A stretch of DNA of 64,000 nt from Carnobacterium_A antarcticum (GTDB taxonomy: Bacteria > Bacillota > Bacilli > Lactobacillales > Carnobacteriaceae): NCBI RefSeq assembly GCF_042658365.1, contig NZ_JBHSQC010000011.1. One strand, written 5' to 3'. Of this stretch, positions 44,178 through 53,664 are shown piece by piece (within the stretch, counting starts at the first letter, position 1; the number at the start of each line of letters is the position of its first letter). The notes below the pieces were generated by a model. The model did not search any database. It saw nothing but the letters and a program-made list of their open reading frames with translations, and had not been told where the DNA came from. A program made the translations under genes and the position numbers.

Positions 44178-45119
44178 ATGACAAAACAAAAAATTGTAAT
44201 AGCTTTAGGCGGTAATGCGATATTATCTGACGACGCTAGTGCCGCAGCTCAACAAGCAGCATTAGCCCGTACAGCAGAATATTTAGTCAAATTTATTGAA
44301 AATGGCGATGATTTGATTATCTCACATGGGAATGGTCCGCAAGTCGGCAATTTAGTGCTGCAACAAGCTGCGGCCGATAGTGAAAAAACCCCAGCAATGC
44401 CATTGGATACCTGTGTAGCAATGACTCAAGGGAGCATTGGCTTTTGGATGCAGAATGCATTGGGAAACGCTTTGGAAAAAAGAAATCTGTCTAAATCGGT
44501 TGTTTCTATTGTAACGCAAGTAGTGGTTGATGAAGCCGATTCAGCTTTTGAAAAACCGACAAAACCCATTGGCCCTTTTTTGAATGAGACAGATGCTCAG
44601 CAAGCAATGACAGCTACTGGCTCTTTATTTAAAGAAGATGCAGGCCGCGGCTGGCGAAAAGTCGTTCCTTCGCCGAAACCTGTTAGCATCAAAGAATATC
44701 GTGCTGTCAATCAATTAGTCGAAAATGGTGTAGTGACTATTTCTGTTGGCGGCGGAGGAATACCGGTGATTGAAAAAGATGGACAGTTAATCGGTGTTGA
44801 AGCCGTAATAGATAAAGATTTTGCTTCACAAAAACTAGCTGAATTGGTTAAAGCGGATCTGCTGATTATTTTAACTGGGGTCGACAATGTTTACGTGAAC
44901 TACAACGAGCCTGATCAAAAGAAACTAGAAAAAGTTACAGTGTCAGAAATGAAGCAGTACATTAAGGATAACCAATTTGCGCCTGGCAGTATGTTGCCAA
45001 AAGTTGAAGCCGCGATTGCTTTTGTTGAAAACCACCCTGAAGGCAAAGCGATGATCACGTCACTAGAAAATATTGAACAAGTTTTAACTGGACAAGGCGG
45101 TACAATTATAACCAAATAA
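44178..45119 (+). CDS. arcC: carbamate kinase of the ADI operon
   Basis: A 313-residue kinase: ALGGNAI at the N-terminus, HGNGPQVGN, VVPSPKP and GGGGIPV, all conserved in carbamate kinases. It makes ATP from ADP and carbamoyl phosphate. It ends the operon 90 bases before a strong terminator. A second carbamate kinase is fused to a DUF2877 protein at 58860-60662; the two share the motifs but are clearly diverged. Confidence 0.96.
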   Translation: MTKQKIVIALGGNAILSDDASAAAQQAALARTAEYLVKFIENGDDLIISHGNGPQVGNLVLQQAAADSEKTPAMPLDTCVAMTQGSIGFWMQNALGNALEKRNLSKSVVSIVTQVVVDEADSAFEKPTKPIGPFLNETDAQQAMTATGSLFKEDAGRGWRKVVPSPKPVSIKEYRAVNQLVENGVVTISVGGGGIPVIEKDGQLIGVEAVIDKDFASQKLAELVKADLLIILTGVDNVYVNYNEPDQKKLEKVTVSEMKQYIKDNQFAPGSMLPKVEAAIAFVENHPEGKAMITSLENIEQVLTGQGGTIITK

Positions 45120-45207
45120 TTGAGATAAAATAGGTGGAAGGAAATATCCAATCTACTTACTAAGCGAACACGATTATCTTTTGCTTTAAAAGTTTAAAAA
45201 AGAAAAT

Positions 45208-45247
45208 AAAAAAACGAATTCCCTTTTATAAGAGAATTCGTTTTTTT
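45208..45247. terminator. bidirectional terminator between arcC and the metal transporter
   Basis: A 14-bp stem (AAAAAAACGAATTC with GAATTCGTTTTTTT) with A and T runs, between convergent units. Confidence 0.9.
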
Positions 45248-45251
45248 ATTT

Positions 45252-46193
45252 TTATTGAATTAAGCCTTCATGTATCTTAGTTAAATTCCATTCCATCATG
45301 CCGTAATAGCTGTCGCCATCTTCGCCTTCTTTTGCGATGGAGTCAGTAAAGATCGTAGAATAGATAGGGACACCGGTTTCTTTCGAAACGCTGTTCATAC
45401 TTCTTTTGTCTACACTGGTTTCAACAAACAAAGCGGGAACATTGCTGTCTCTAACTTGATCGATAATCGCGCTCATTTGATCAGGGGTTCCTTGGCTTTC
45501 GGTATTGATTTCCCAAATATAAGCTCCCGTTACTCCGTAAGCTGCAGAGAAATATTTAAAAGCTCCTTCACTGGTTACGAGTAATTTTTGATCGTCGGGA
45601 ATGTCTTTGAATTTTTCTTTTGCTTCAGCATCTAATTGAGCCAGTTTTTCTGTGTATTCTTTTGCATTGGCTTCATAGGTTTCTTTGTTAGCTGGATCTT
45701 TATCTGACAAGACTTTAGTAATATTTTCAATGTATTGAATACCATTGCTGATATCCAGCCAAGCATGAGGATCTTGCTCTGTTTCTTGTCCTTTTGATGA
45801 CAAGTACATTGGTTCGACGCCTTCGCTGGCAGCGAAGTAATCTTTTCCGTCTTCTTTTCCAGCGGTTTCCATTAATTTGGTAAACCAGCCATTTCCGCCA
45901 GTTTCAAGATTCAATCCGTTATAAAAAACGACATCCGCTTCAGTGCCTTTTTCAATATCAGCTGGAAGAGGTTCGTATTCATGCGGATCTGTTCCGACGG
46001 GTACGATACTATGCAAGTCGACATTGTCGCCCGCAACATTTTTGATCATATCCGCTAAAATGGAGTTCGTTGCAACAACTTGTAATTTATCGTTTTCATT
46101 AGCAGGAGCTGACGAGTCAGATGAGTTATTGTCGCAAGCTGCCCCAATAACGGTGACCGCTATTAAAGCCAGGAGTAAATTGATTTTTTTCAT
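45252..46193 (-). CDS. manganese/zinc ABC transporter substrate-binding lipoprotein
   Basis: A 313-residue cluster A-1 metal-binding lipoprotein: lipobox VIGAAC near residue 20, metal ligands in GTDPHEYEP (His), DPHAWLDI (His), the conserved glutamate near LFVETSVDKRSM and aspartate in STIFTDSIA. This ligand set (HHED) fits manganese/zinc binders such as ScaA, PsaA and MntC. Its start overlaps the permease stop by four bases. It is the last gene of an ATPase-permease-lipoprotein operon (as in scaCBA). Confidence 0.9.
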   Translation of the reverse strand: MKKINLLLALIAVTVIGAACDNNSSDSSAPANENDKLQVVATNSILADMIKNVAGDNVDLHSIVPVGTDPHEYEPLPADIEKGTEADVVFYNGLNLETGGNGWFTKLMETAGKEDGKDYFAASEGVEPMYLSSKGQETEQDPHAWLDISNGIQYIENITKVLSDKDPANKETYEANAKEYTEKLAQLDAEAKEKFKDIPDDQKLLVTSEGAFKYFSAAYGVTGAYIWEINTESQGTPDQMSAIIDQVRDSNVPALFVETSVDKRSMNSVSKETGVPIYSTIFTDSIAKEGEDGDSYYGMMEWNLTKIHEGLIQ

Positions 46194-47035
46194 TTTTTAT
46201 CCTTCCTTCTCTTTATTAGTAGGTTTTGTTTTGGTGAAAATAAGAATGCAACTAAGAAAAATACCGTAGTTGTCAATACGATCGCAGCACCAGACGCTAA
46301 GTTATATGAATAACTTAAGAACAATCCGACCACGGAACTGATGATACCGATCGTAGAAGCTATCAGAATCATAGTAGATAATTTATTTGATAGTAGGTAA
46401 GCGGTCGCTGCAGGAGTGATTAGCATGGCCACAACTAGTATCGTTCCAACAGTTTGTAAAGCTGCAACAGCTACTAATGTAAGCAGCAACATCAACACAT
46501 AATGGATGAGTTGTACTTTTAAACCGTAAGCTTGCGACATAACGGGGTCAAAAGAACTGACGAGCAATTCTTTATAAAAAAGAACAACAAATAAAATAAC
46601 TAAAATAGCAACCACAACAGTGATGATCATATCGGTTTGTGTAACAGCCAATACATTCCCAAATAAAATATGGTATAAATCAGTCGAGCTTTTTGCAAAA
46701 GAAATAGCAATAATTCCGGCAGCAAAAAACGAACTAAACACAATGCCGATGGCTGTGTCGCTTTTCAGCTTACTGTGTTGCGTTACTAAGCCAATAAGTA
46801 GCGCCGCAAATACACCAAAAACAGTTGCTCCAATAAAGTAGTTTACTCCTACAATATAAGACACGGCTACACCTGGAAGAACAGCATGGGAAATAGCATC
46901 TCCCATTAAAGACATTCCTCTTAGAATGATGAAACAACCGATAACTCCTGATACGATTCCGATAACGATTGAAGTAAATAATGCATTTTGTAAAAACTGG
47001 TATTTAGTTAAACCATCTATAAAGTGTGCAATCAT
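46190..47035 (-). CDS. manganese/zinc ABC transporter permease
   Basis: A 281-residue ABC-3-family membrane protein with about nine hydrophobic segments and the conserved MGDAISHAVLPGVAVSY segment that contacts the ATPase, plus GTILVVAMLITPAATAYLL. It overlaps the ATPase gene by one base and the lipoprotein gene by four, so all three are co-translated. Confidence 0.9.
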   Translation of the reverse strand: MIAHFIDGLTKYQFLQNALFTSIVIGIVSGVIGCFIILRGMSLMGDAISHAVLPGVAVSYIVGVNYFIGATVFGVFAALLIGLVTQHSKLKSDTAIGIVFSSFFAAGIIAISFAKSSTDLYHILFGNVLAVTQTDMIITVVVAILVILFVVLFYKELLVSSFDPVMSQAYGLKVQLIHYVLMLLLTLVAVAALQTVGTILVVAMLITPAATAYLLSNKLSTMILIASTIGIISSVVGLFLSYSYNLASGAAIVLTTTVFFLVAFLFSPKQNLLIKRRKDKK

Positions 47036-47769
47036 TAGTCTTTGACCCCCTTAATCATCAAATCACCCATTGAATCGCCATAAGCTGCTTTTATATTACT
47101 GGTTGTAAATGATTCAGCAATTGGTCCATAGCTGATGAGAGATTGGTTTAAGATAACTAAGTCATCAAAATAAGTCGTTACTTTGCTTAAATCATGATGC
47201 ACGACTAAAATGGTTTTTCCTTCATCTCGAAGCTGTTTGAGTAAATCGATGATCACTTTTTCACTGTTCATGTCAATACCTACAAAAGGTTCGTCTAAAA
47301 AGATGATATCGGCTTCTTGAGCTAGCGCACGAGCAATAAAGACACGTTGCAGTTGTCCTCCGGAAAGTTCTCCGATTTGCCGATTTCTAAATTCTTCCAT
47401 TTTAACTTTTTTTAAACTTTCCGTAACTTTTTGTCTTTCTCGTTCTTTTGGACGATGGAAAAGACCTAATTTAGGAAAAGTTCCTAACAAAACTGTTTCT
47501 TCTACTTTGATTGGAAAGGTTAAATCAACCGTATTGCGTTGTTCAACATAAGCGATTTCTTTCCTTACGCTGTTTAAAGGCTGATTGTCAACTGTAGTAA
47601 CTCCTGATTCTGTTTTTACCAAACCCATCATTCCTTTTAACAAAGTCGATTTTCCAGCTCCGTTCGGTCCAATAACTCCAGTAATAGCTTGTTCTCTAAT
47701 AGTAAGAGATACATCTGAAAGAGCTGGTTCGTCTTGGTAAGTAACAGTAAGATTTTTCACGTCAATCAT
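47035..47769 (-). CDS. manganese/zinc ABC transporter ATPase
   Basis: A 244-residue ATPase: Walker A GPNGAGKST, signature LSGGQLQR, Walker B IIFLDEPFVGID, H-loop VVHHDLSKV. ATG 47769 follows GAAAGGAAG; an ATG at 47790 would add seven residues and has no ribosome site. It leads the operon; two palindromic metal-regulator-like sites lie upstream. Confidence 0.9.
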   Translation of the reverse strand: MIDVKNLTVTYQDEPALSDVSLTIREQAITGVIGPNGAGKSTLLKGMMGLVKTESGVTTVDNQPLNSVRKEIAYVEQRNTVDLTFPIKVEETVLLGTFPKLGLFHRPKERERQKVTESLKKVKMEEFRNRQIGELSGGQLQRVFIARALAQEADIIFLDEPFVGIDMNSEKVIIDLLKQLRDEGKTILVVHHDLSKVTTYFDDLVILNQSLISYGPIAESFTTSNIKAAYGDSMGDLMIKGVKD

Positions 47770-47819
47770 GTACAACTTCCTTTCTTTCATTTAATCATTT
47801 AATTATAAGTACGAAAATA

Positions 47820-47857
47820 TTTAAGGGATACCTAAACCTTAGTTAAAGTATAGCTAA
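47820..47857. promoter_or_regulatory. candidate DtxR/MntR-type operators
   Basis: Two adjacent near-palindromes: TTTAAGGGATACCTAAA at 47820-47836 and TTAGTTAAAGTATAGCTAA at 47839-47857. Their TTAGG/CCTAA-like halves resemble MntR, ScaR and EfaR sites that shut off manganese import genes. They lie 51-88 bases upstream of the ATPase start. Confidence 0.45.
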
Positions 47858-48009
47858 ACTGGTGCTCTTTAGCAACCTTTTTTGTTCATTTTAAGTTAAT
47901 TTTGCTTTAGATGAAACTTTTTAGTCTTTTGACAGATAGAAGCAAAGAAAAGCGAACAATTTCTTAGGTAAGATTTGCTAGGAGTGGAAGGGTGAGATAG
48001 TAATAGACT

Positions 48010-48072
48010 AAAAAGAACCATTTCTATAACTTACGTGCAGGGCGCACATGAGATAGGAATCGTTCTTTTTTT
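48010..48072. terminator. orphan terminator-like hairpin
   Basis: Long stem (AAAGAAC..ATTTCTAT with ATAGGAAT..GTTCTTTTT) with an inner GTGC/GCAC pair and a T run. No gene precedes it on the plus strand. The interval 47770-48288 holds this and the metal-type operators but no gene I can support. Confidence 0.6.
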
Positions 48073-48288
48073 GAAAATACAAATTATATTCAGATTAAAA
48101 TACGAAGAGGAGTAGTTAATCTTTATTTTAATACTTAAGCCTTGTATAATAAAAGAGCTACGGAATAATTAATCATTTTTCTCATATCTATTTAGTAGAT
48201 CTTTTTAAATGCTGCTTATTATTTTATTAATACTCAATTGTTAGCTTTTTTAATAAAACAATATAGTAAATAAGAGGAGTGGATAAAA

Positions 48289-49893
48289 ATGGTTCCTATT
48301 AATTTGCTCTCCTGGTCGTTGTGTATCGTACCTATTTTGTTAATGTTGATATTTATGATCATATTTCAATGGGGTGTTTCAAAAGCTGCTCCGATTACGT
48401 TGGTTATTACAGCACTAATAAGTATATTTTTTTTCAAAGCAAGTGGAAAACTACTAATCGATGAATTTTTAAGAGCAGGGTGGAATTCGATTGGAATTAT
48501 ACTGGTGATTTTAACAGCTATTTTATCTTATGAAATCAGTTATGAAGCAAGGGCATTTGATACGTTAAATCAGTTATTTAAAAAAATAGCACCGAATGAA
48601 TTAATTAGAATCATACTTATTGGAGTAGTTTTTGCTAGTTTTTTACAAGGCATTACCGGCTTTGGAGTACCGGTTTTGATAACAGCTCCACTATTATTAG
48701 AGATAGGCGTAGCTCCGCTATGGGCCGTTATTATTCCATTATTGGGTCATAGCTGGGCTGGCACATTCGGTACATTGGGTTTAGGGTGGAATTCATTACT
48801 TATTCAAACAGGAATTCAGGATCATGCCTTAATTTTTCATTCTGCTTTATATGCTTCATTCTTTTTATTGCTGTTAACCATTTATTCTAGTTATACTATT
48901 GCTTATTTTTATGGAGGGTGGAAAGCTGTAAAAAAAGGTTTTATTGCAATTGCAATTATTTCATCAATTCAAGGTATTGGACAAATTATCTTTTCCACCA
49001 TTAATCCTCAATTAGCTGCTTTTATCCCTAGTGCTATTTCTTTAGGCGCGCTTATCTTGTTATCAAAAACATCGTTATATCGAGACGAATGGCGAATGGA
49101 AAATAGCAAGATCATGTTACAGATAAAAACCGAAAAAATAAAAAAAGAGAGGGGATTAACTACTCATCAAGCATTGATGCCTTATTATATTGTTACTATT
49201 ATCTCTTTAACGATCTTGCTGATTCCTTTTATCGCTACTTATTTAGGAAGTTTTAGTTACGGCCCGCGTTTTACAGAAACAAGTACTGGGTATGGCTTCA
49301 TAAATAAATCGATTGAACACTATGCACCAATCACACCATTTACGCACCCAAGTATGTTTTTACTGGTCACTTCAGTGTTGACTTATTGTTATTATCGGAA
49401 AAAAAAGATCATTCAAATGAAAAAATTTAAACCTATTCTATTACGTGCAATAACCAAATCATTATCTCCTAGCATTGCTATTTTTGCTTTATTATCGATT
49501 TCAAGGTTGATGGCTGGAACTGGCCAGACCGAGGTATTGGCTCAGGGGATTGCAAACGTATTAAAAGATTATTATGTCTTAGTTGCTCCTTTTGTTGGAT
49601 TGTTAGGTTCTTTTATTACCGGTAGTAATATGTCTTCTAATATCCTTTTTGGTGACTTTCAATTACATGTTTCTGAATTTATTGGGTTAAAAACTTCAGC
49701 TATACTAGGTGGACAAACAGCAGGTGGAGGAGTTGGAACTTCTATTGCTCCTGGAAATATTATCTTGGGCACAACTACAGCTGGAATTCTTGGGTCAGAA
49801 GGTAGAGTATTGATTAAAATTATCCCTTTAACACTTATAATAGTTAGTTTATTCGGCCTATTGCTATACTTAGATTACTTTTTCTTTTTTTAA
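48289..49893 (+). CDS. L-lactate permease family transporter (LctP/GlcA)
   Basis: A 534-residue protein with about fourteen hydrophobic segments and the family signatures FASFLQGITGFGVPVLITAP, LGHSWAGTFGTLGLGW and SFITGSNMSSNILFG. LctP homologues import or exchange lactate or glycolate. The 3' half ends in GQTAGGGVGTSIAPGNIILGT, also conserved. It is monocistronic. Its place next to the ureide cluster leaves glycolate-like substrates possible, but lactate is the family norm. GAGGAG ribosome site. Confidence 0.85.
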   Translation: MVPINLLSWSLCIVPILLMLIFMIIFQWGVSKAAPITLVITALISIFFFKASGKLLIDEFLRAGWNSIGIILVILTAILSYEISYEARAFDTLNQLFKKIAPNELIRIILIGVVFASFLQGITGFGVPVLITAPLLLEIGVAPLWAVIIPLLGHSWAGTFGTLGLGWNSLLIQTGIQDHALIFHSALYASFFLLLLTIYSSYTIAYFYGGWKAVKKGFIAIAIISSIQGIGQIIFSTINPQLAAFIPSAISLGALILLSKTSLYRDEWRMENSKIMLQIKTEKIKKERGLTTHQALMPYYIVTIISLTILLIPFIATYLGSFSYGPRFTETSTGYGFINKSIEHYAPITPFTHPSMFLLVTSVLTYCYYRKKKIIQMKKFKPILLRAITKSLSPSIAIFALLSISRLMAGTGQTEVLAQGIANVLKDYYVLVAPFVGLLGSFITGSNMSSNILFGDFQLHVSEFIGLKTSAILGGQTAGGGVGTSIAPGNIILGTTTAGILGSEGRVLIKIIPLTLIIVSLFGLLLYLDYFFFF

Positions 49894-49947
49894 ACGAATA
49901 TTGATTTGTTGAAATTAGATAATAAAATGGCTACGTAGTAGTATAAA

Positions 49948-49995
49948 AAGAACAAGTTATTCTCTAATCAATGATTAAGATAATAACTTGTTCTT
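49948..49995. terminator. bidirectional terminator
   Basis: A perfect 14-bp stem AAGAACAAGTTATT with AATAACTTGTTCTT between convergent genes. Confidence 0.85.
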
Positions 49996-50001
49996 CTTTA
50001 G

Positions 50002-50847
50002 TTAGTTATTTAGCCAGTCAATAGCTTCTGTATAAGCCTGTTGCGCGATTGGATTCGTTGGATCTTTATCAAAGTCATGCGTTAGTTTTTCAACTGTAAA
50101 CAACTTACTATAAGGGATTGTGTTTGCTAAGTGTACGCCGAGGGCATAGGGAACATCCTGGTCCTGTTTGCTTTGTGCGATAAAAGCAGGAGGAAGTTGT
50201 TTCAGCTCAGTATCTAAAAGAGAAAATTGTGAACGGTCTCTTTTCTGCGGCATAACTACATCTAGCCATTTTCCTGTTTGGCGACAATAAATATAAATAG
50301 CATAACGATTTTCCAAGCTGCCTGACACTAATGGTTTAGATTGAACTAACTGATTTTTTAATTTCTCTGGAATTGTTGGATACTGCTGATAGTGCTTACT
50401 TGGGGAAAGATAAAATGATTCCTCCACTGAATGATAACCATAGAAACTTAAGATTTTTTTAGGTTTAGGTAATGCTGGATCATGAGCTAACAATAATGCT
50501 AAGTAGGCTCCTGCAGAACGGCCGAATAGAAAATAGTCATCTGTTTTAAGTGATAAAACAGATATGAATTGATCTGAGAACCAATTTATTGCTTTGGCCG
50601 CAGCTGCATATATTTCTGGAAGAGCTGTTTCAGGTGCTAAGGGATAGTCAATCGCTAAAAAATGGTAACCAGCTTTTAGAAATTGGGAGATATATTCTAA
50701 GGGTAAGTCTTTTCGATCACCCCAAATGAGTCCACCGCCGTGTAGGTAGATAATTGTTTGATCTTTTGAACTAGTTGTTGAACGATAAAAAGATGCGTTC
50801 AATGTTAAAGAACTGTCTTCAAAAAAAGTAAACGTTTCAGGTAACAT
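50002..50847 (-). CDS. alpha/beta-hydrolase esterase (HSL-like)
   Basis: A 281-residue hydrolase with the oxyanion motif LHGGGLIWG, nucleophile elbow FGRSAGAY (G-x-S-x-G), and a late acid/base pair in QSKQDQDVPYALG and THDFDKDP. This is the plan of hormone-sensitive-lipase-type carboxylesterases. No signal peptide, so cytoplasmic. The start ATG has an AGGAG-type ribosome site. Not obviously linked to the divergent ureide operon. Confidence 0.8.
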   Translation of the reverse strand: MLPETFTFFEDSSLTLNASFYRSTTSSKDQTIIYLHGGGLIWGDRKDLPLEYISQFLKAGYHFLAIDYPLAPETALPEIYAAAAKAINWFSDQFISVLSLKTDDYFLFGRSAGAYLALLLAHDPALPKPKKILSFYGYHSVEESFYLSPSKHYQQYPTIPEKLKNQLVQSKPLVSGSLENRYAIYIYCRQTGKWLDVVMPQKRDRSQFSLLDTELKQLPPAFIAQSKQDQDVPYALGVHLANTIPYSKLFTVEKLTHDFDKDPTNPIAQQAYTEAIDWLNN

Positions 50848-51034
50848 AAATAAACTCCTCTCAAAATTTTATTGTCTCGTAACAAGTTAAATTATAGTGA
50901 AAATAGAATAGAAGAGCTATAGTAAGACTTACCAATAGCTAAATGGTCACTTGTCTAAATAGAACAAAATATCTTATTAGTTTTTAGCGTATTTGTACAA
51001 TGCAATCAAATTGAACAGCGCTTACAATAAGAGA

Positions 51035-51048
51035 TGTAAACGGTCACT
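51035..51048. promoter_or_regulatory. candidate cre (CcpA) site upstream of allC
   Basis: TGTAAACGGTCACT matches cre at 13 of 14 positions, 40 bases before allC. A half cre-like word (CGCTTACA) lies just upstream at about 51019-51026. Confidence 0.5.
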
Positions 51049-51087
51049 TTAAATAAAAGTTAGACTTTAAAAGAGAAAGGGATGGCA

Positions 51088-52320
51088 ATGATGAATTTTG
51101 ATCAAGAAGTAGCGAATAATGTGAAATGGCTTTCAAGTATTGGGGCAGATCCAACAGGAGGAACGACTAGGTTATTGTATTCTGATTCTTGGGTAGAAGC
51201 TCAAAATAGCGTCAAAAATAAATTTGAAGAAATTGGAATGAAAACGCATTTTGATGCCATAGGGAACTTATTTGGACGTTTGGAAGGGTCGAAATATCCA
51301 AATGAAACGATTCTAACAGGCTCACATATAGATACAGTTGTTAATGGCGGTAAATTAGACGGACAATATGGCGTGTTAGCTTCATATATGGCTGCAAAGA
51401 TGTTGCAAGAAAAGTATGGACAGCCATTACGTAACTTAGAAGTTATTTCCATGGCCGAAGAAGAAGGTAGCCGTTTTCCTTATGCATTCTGGGGCAGTAA
51501 AAACTTAGTATTAGAAGCTAAGAAAGAAGATCTAGAAGATATTGCTGATTTCGATGGTGTTAAATTTGTAGATGCAATGCGCAAAGCTGGTTTTGACTTC
51601 AGAAAAGAAGATGAGAAAATTCGTGAAGATTTAAAAGCTTTTGTAGAGATTCATATTGAACAAGGAAACGTCCTTGAAACAGAAAAGAAATCAGTTGGTG
51701 TCGTAACCAGTATTGTAGGTCAAAAACGATATACGATCGTATTAAAAGGTCAAGCTAACCATGCAGGAACAACACCAATGAAATTAAGAAAAGATGCTGT
51801 GTATGCCTTTAGTAAAATTGTGACACAATCTATTGGAAAAGCTGAAAAGATAGGCGAACCGCTTGTTTTGACGTTTGGAAAAGTAGAACCTAAACCAAAT
51901 ACGGTAAACGTTGTTCCAGGAGAAGTTTTGTTTACAATGGATTGCCGCCATACAGATCAAGAGGAATTAAATCAATTTACACATGAAATCGAAGAAGATA
52001 TGAAAAAAATTGCTGCAGATATGGGGATGGAAATTTCTATTGACTTATGGATGAATGAGCCGCCAGTACCTATGGATGAAAAAATAGTAACTGCTTTGAA
52101 AGAAGCATCTGAAAAAAATAATATTAATTATCGCATGATGCACAGTGGTGCTGGACACGATTCACAAATCATTGCACCTTATATCCCAACAGCTATGTTA
52201 TTCGTTCCGAGTATTAATGGAATCAGTCACAATCCTGCTGAAGATACTAAGAATGAAGATTTAGTAGAAGGCATCAAAACTTTAGCAGCAGCTCTATATG
52301 AATTAGCATACGTTGAATAG
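51088..52320 (+). CDS. allC: allantoate amidohydrolase
   Basis: A 410-residue M20-family enzyme of the hydantoinase/carbamoylase group: metal ligands in TGSHIDTVVNGGKLDGQYG, AEEEGSRFPYAFWGS and the terminal histidine in ISHNPAEDT, plus the substrate loop SGAGHDSQIIAPYIP. It hydrolyses allantoate to ureidoglycine, ammonia and CO2. Several ATG codons are stacked at the start (51082, 51088, 51091); the ribosome site AAAGGG favours 51088 or 51091. A beta-ureidopropionase or N-carbamoyl amino acid hydrolase cannot be excluded by sequence alone, but the allE and allD neighbours settle it. Confidence 0.9.
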   Translation: MMNFDQEVANNVKWLSSIGADPTGGTTRLLYSDSWVEAQNSVKNKFEEIGMKTHFDAIGNLFGRLEGSKYPNETILTGSHIDTVVNGGKLDGQYGVLASYMAAKMLQEKYGQPLRNLEVISMAEEEGSRFPYAFWGSKNLVLEAKKEDLEDIADFDGVKFVDAMRKAGFDFRKEDEKIREDLKAFVEIHIEQGNVLETEKKSVGVVTSIVGQKRYTIVLKGQANHAGTTPMKLRKDAVYAFSKIVTQSIGKAEKIGEPLVLTFGKVEPKPNTVNVVPGEVLFTMDCRHTDQEELNQFTHEIEEDMKKIAADMGMEISIDLWMNEPPVPMDEKIVTALKEASEKNNINYRMMHSGAGHDSQIIAPYIPTAMLFVPSINGISHNPAEDTKNEDLVEGIKTLAAALYELAYVE

Positions 52321-52332
52321 GAGGAGATTTTA

Positions 52333-53592
52333 ATGAATAATAATGAAACAGTGAAAAGTAAAGGTTTACCATTTTGGCAGCAAATTATTATTATGCTCTC
52401 ATTAGGTTGGGTTGTAATTTGGATTTATCGTTCAGCATTATCTCCAATCTTTCCAGAATTAAATGCCTCTCTTGGTGGAGGAATTAGTGATACTGCACTA
52501 GGTGCTATTTCTAGTTTCTACTTTTTCGGATATACAGCGATGCAGATTCCAGCAGGAATTTTAGTCGACAAAATCGGACAGAAAAAGGTTCTTATACCCG
52601 GTTTTACTTTATTTGCTCTAGGGGCTTTATTGATTGCCTTATCAACAGGTATCGGTATGATTTATGCTGGTAGTTTGTTAGCGGGTATTGGTTGTGGATC
52701 TTATTATGGTTCAGCATATTCGTTAACTTCACAACATATTCCTGGAGACCGTCGCGGTCTTTCTACGGCAATTGTTAATAGTGGCTCAGCAGTAGGTATG
52801 GGGATTGGGTTAATTCTTTCAAGTCTATTGGTGAAATCTTGGAACCTTCCTTGGCAAACGATGATGTATATTGTTATTGTATTGATTGCTTTATTGATGG
52901 TTAGTTTCGTTTTTGTTTTACGTTCTAGTAAAGAACAAACACCTATTGCAGCAGGAAAAAAAGCTAAGACAATAGAAAAAGAAGAACACGAAAAACCAAC
53001 AATGAAAAGTTTGTTTGCTCCAAAAATGGTTTCAAGTTATATTCTATATTTTGCTACTTGTTATGGATATTATATGGTAGTAACATGGTTGCCAACATTC
53101 CTATCACAAGAACGTGGGTTTCAAGGAATTGCAATTGGGTTCTCTTCAGCATTAGTTGCATTTGCTTCTATTCCAGGAGCGTTACTATTCAGTCGTTTAT
53201 CAGATAAATTCAATAGTAAAAAAATTCAATTTATTATTGTTTTAGAAATAGCAGCAGCAGCGATGTTAGCATTGACTGTACTCGCTCCTTCATCAGCTAT
53301 TTTGCTAGTCGGTTTAATTCTGTATGGATTGTTAGGTAAGTTAGCTGTTGAACCTATCATTATTTCTTATATGGGAGATGCTGCACCAAAAACCGGATAC
53401 GGAACAACGTTTGGTGTATTCAACTTCTTTGGAATGAGTTCATCTGTTTTAGCACCCATAGTAACTGGGTATATTTCTGATTTAACCGGTTCTAAAGTTG
53501 GAGGATTCTATTTATCTGGTTTTATTATGATAGCTGGAACAATTTTCTTCTTAATTGCAAACAGAGACAGTTTAAAAAAGAAACACGCATAA
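52333..53592 (+). CDS. MFS transporter, likely ureide (allantoate) carrier
   Basis: A 419-residue, twelve-helix MFS protein with the loop 2-3 motif ILVDKIGQKKVLIPG and its second-half copy SRLSDKFNSKKIQ. It starts 12 bases after allC with an AGGAGGAG ribosome site and is followed by allE, so it most likely carries allantoate or a related ureide. The family resembles anion/proton symporters. Substrate is inferred from position. Confidence 0.8.
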   Translation: MNNNETVKSKGLPFWQQIIIMLSLGWVVIWIYRSALSPIFPELNASLGGGISDTALGAISSFYFFGYTAMQIPAGILVDKIGQKKVLIPGFTLFALGALLIALSTGIGMIYAGSLLAGIGCGSYYGSAYSLTSQHIPGDRRGLSTAIVNSGSAVGMGIGLILSSLLVKSWNLPWQTMMYIVIVLIALLMVSFVFVLRSSKEQTPIAAGKKAKTIEKEEHEKPTMKSLFAPKMVSSYILYFATCYGYYMVVTWLPTFLSQERGFQGIAIGFSSALVAFASIPGALLFSRLSDKFNSKKIQFIIVLEIAAAAMLALTVLAPSSAILLVGLILYGLLGKLAVEPIIISYMGDAAPKTGYGTTFGVFNFFGMSSSVLAPIVTGYISDLTGSKVGGFYLSGFIMIAGTIFFLIANRDSLKKKHA

Positions 53593-53595
53593 AAA

Positions 53596-53628
53596 ATAAA
53601 GGAGAACGTTGTTAATGTTCTCCTTTAT
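53596..53628 (+). terminator. hairpin between the MFS gene and allE
   Basis: A perfect 12-bp stem (ATAAAGGAGAAC with GTTCTCCTTTAT) without a long T run. It could be a weak terminator or an mRNA-end stabiliser inside the operon. Confidence 0.5.
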
Positions 53629-53664
53629 AATAATGTATAAAAAAATAAAGTGAGGTTTTTAATA

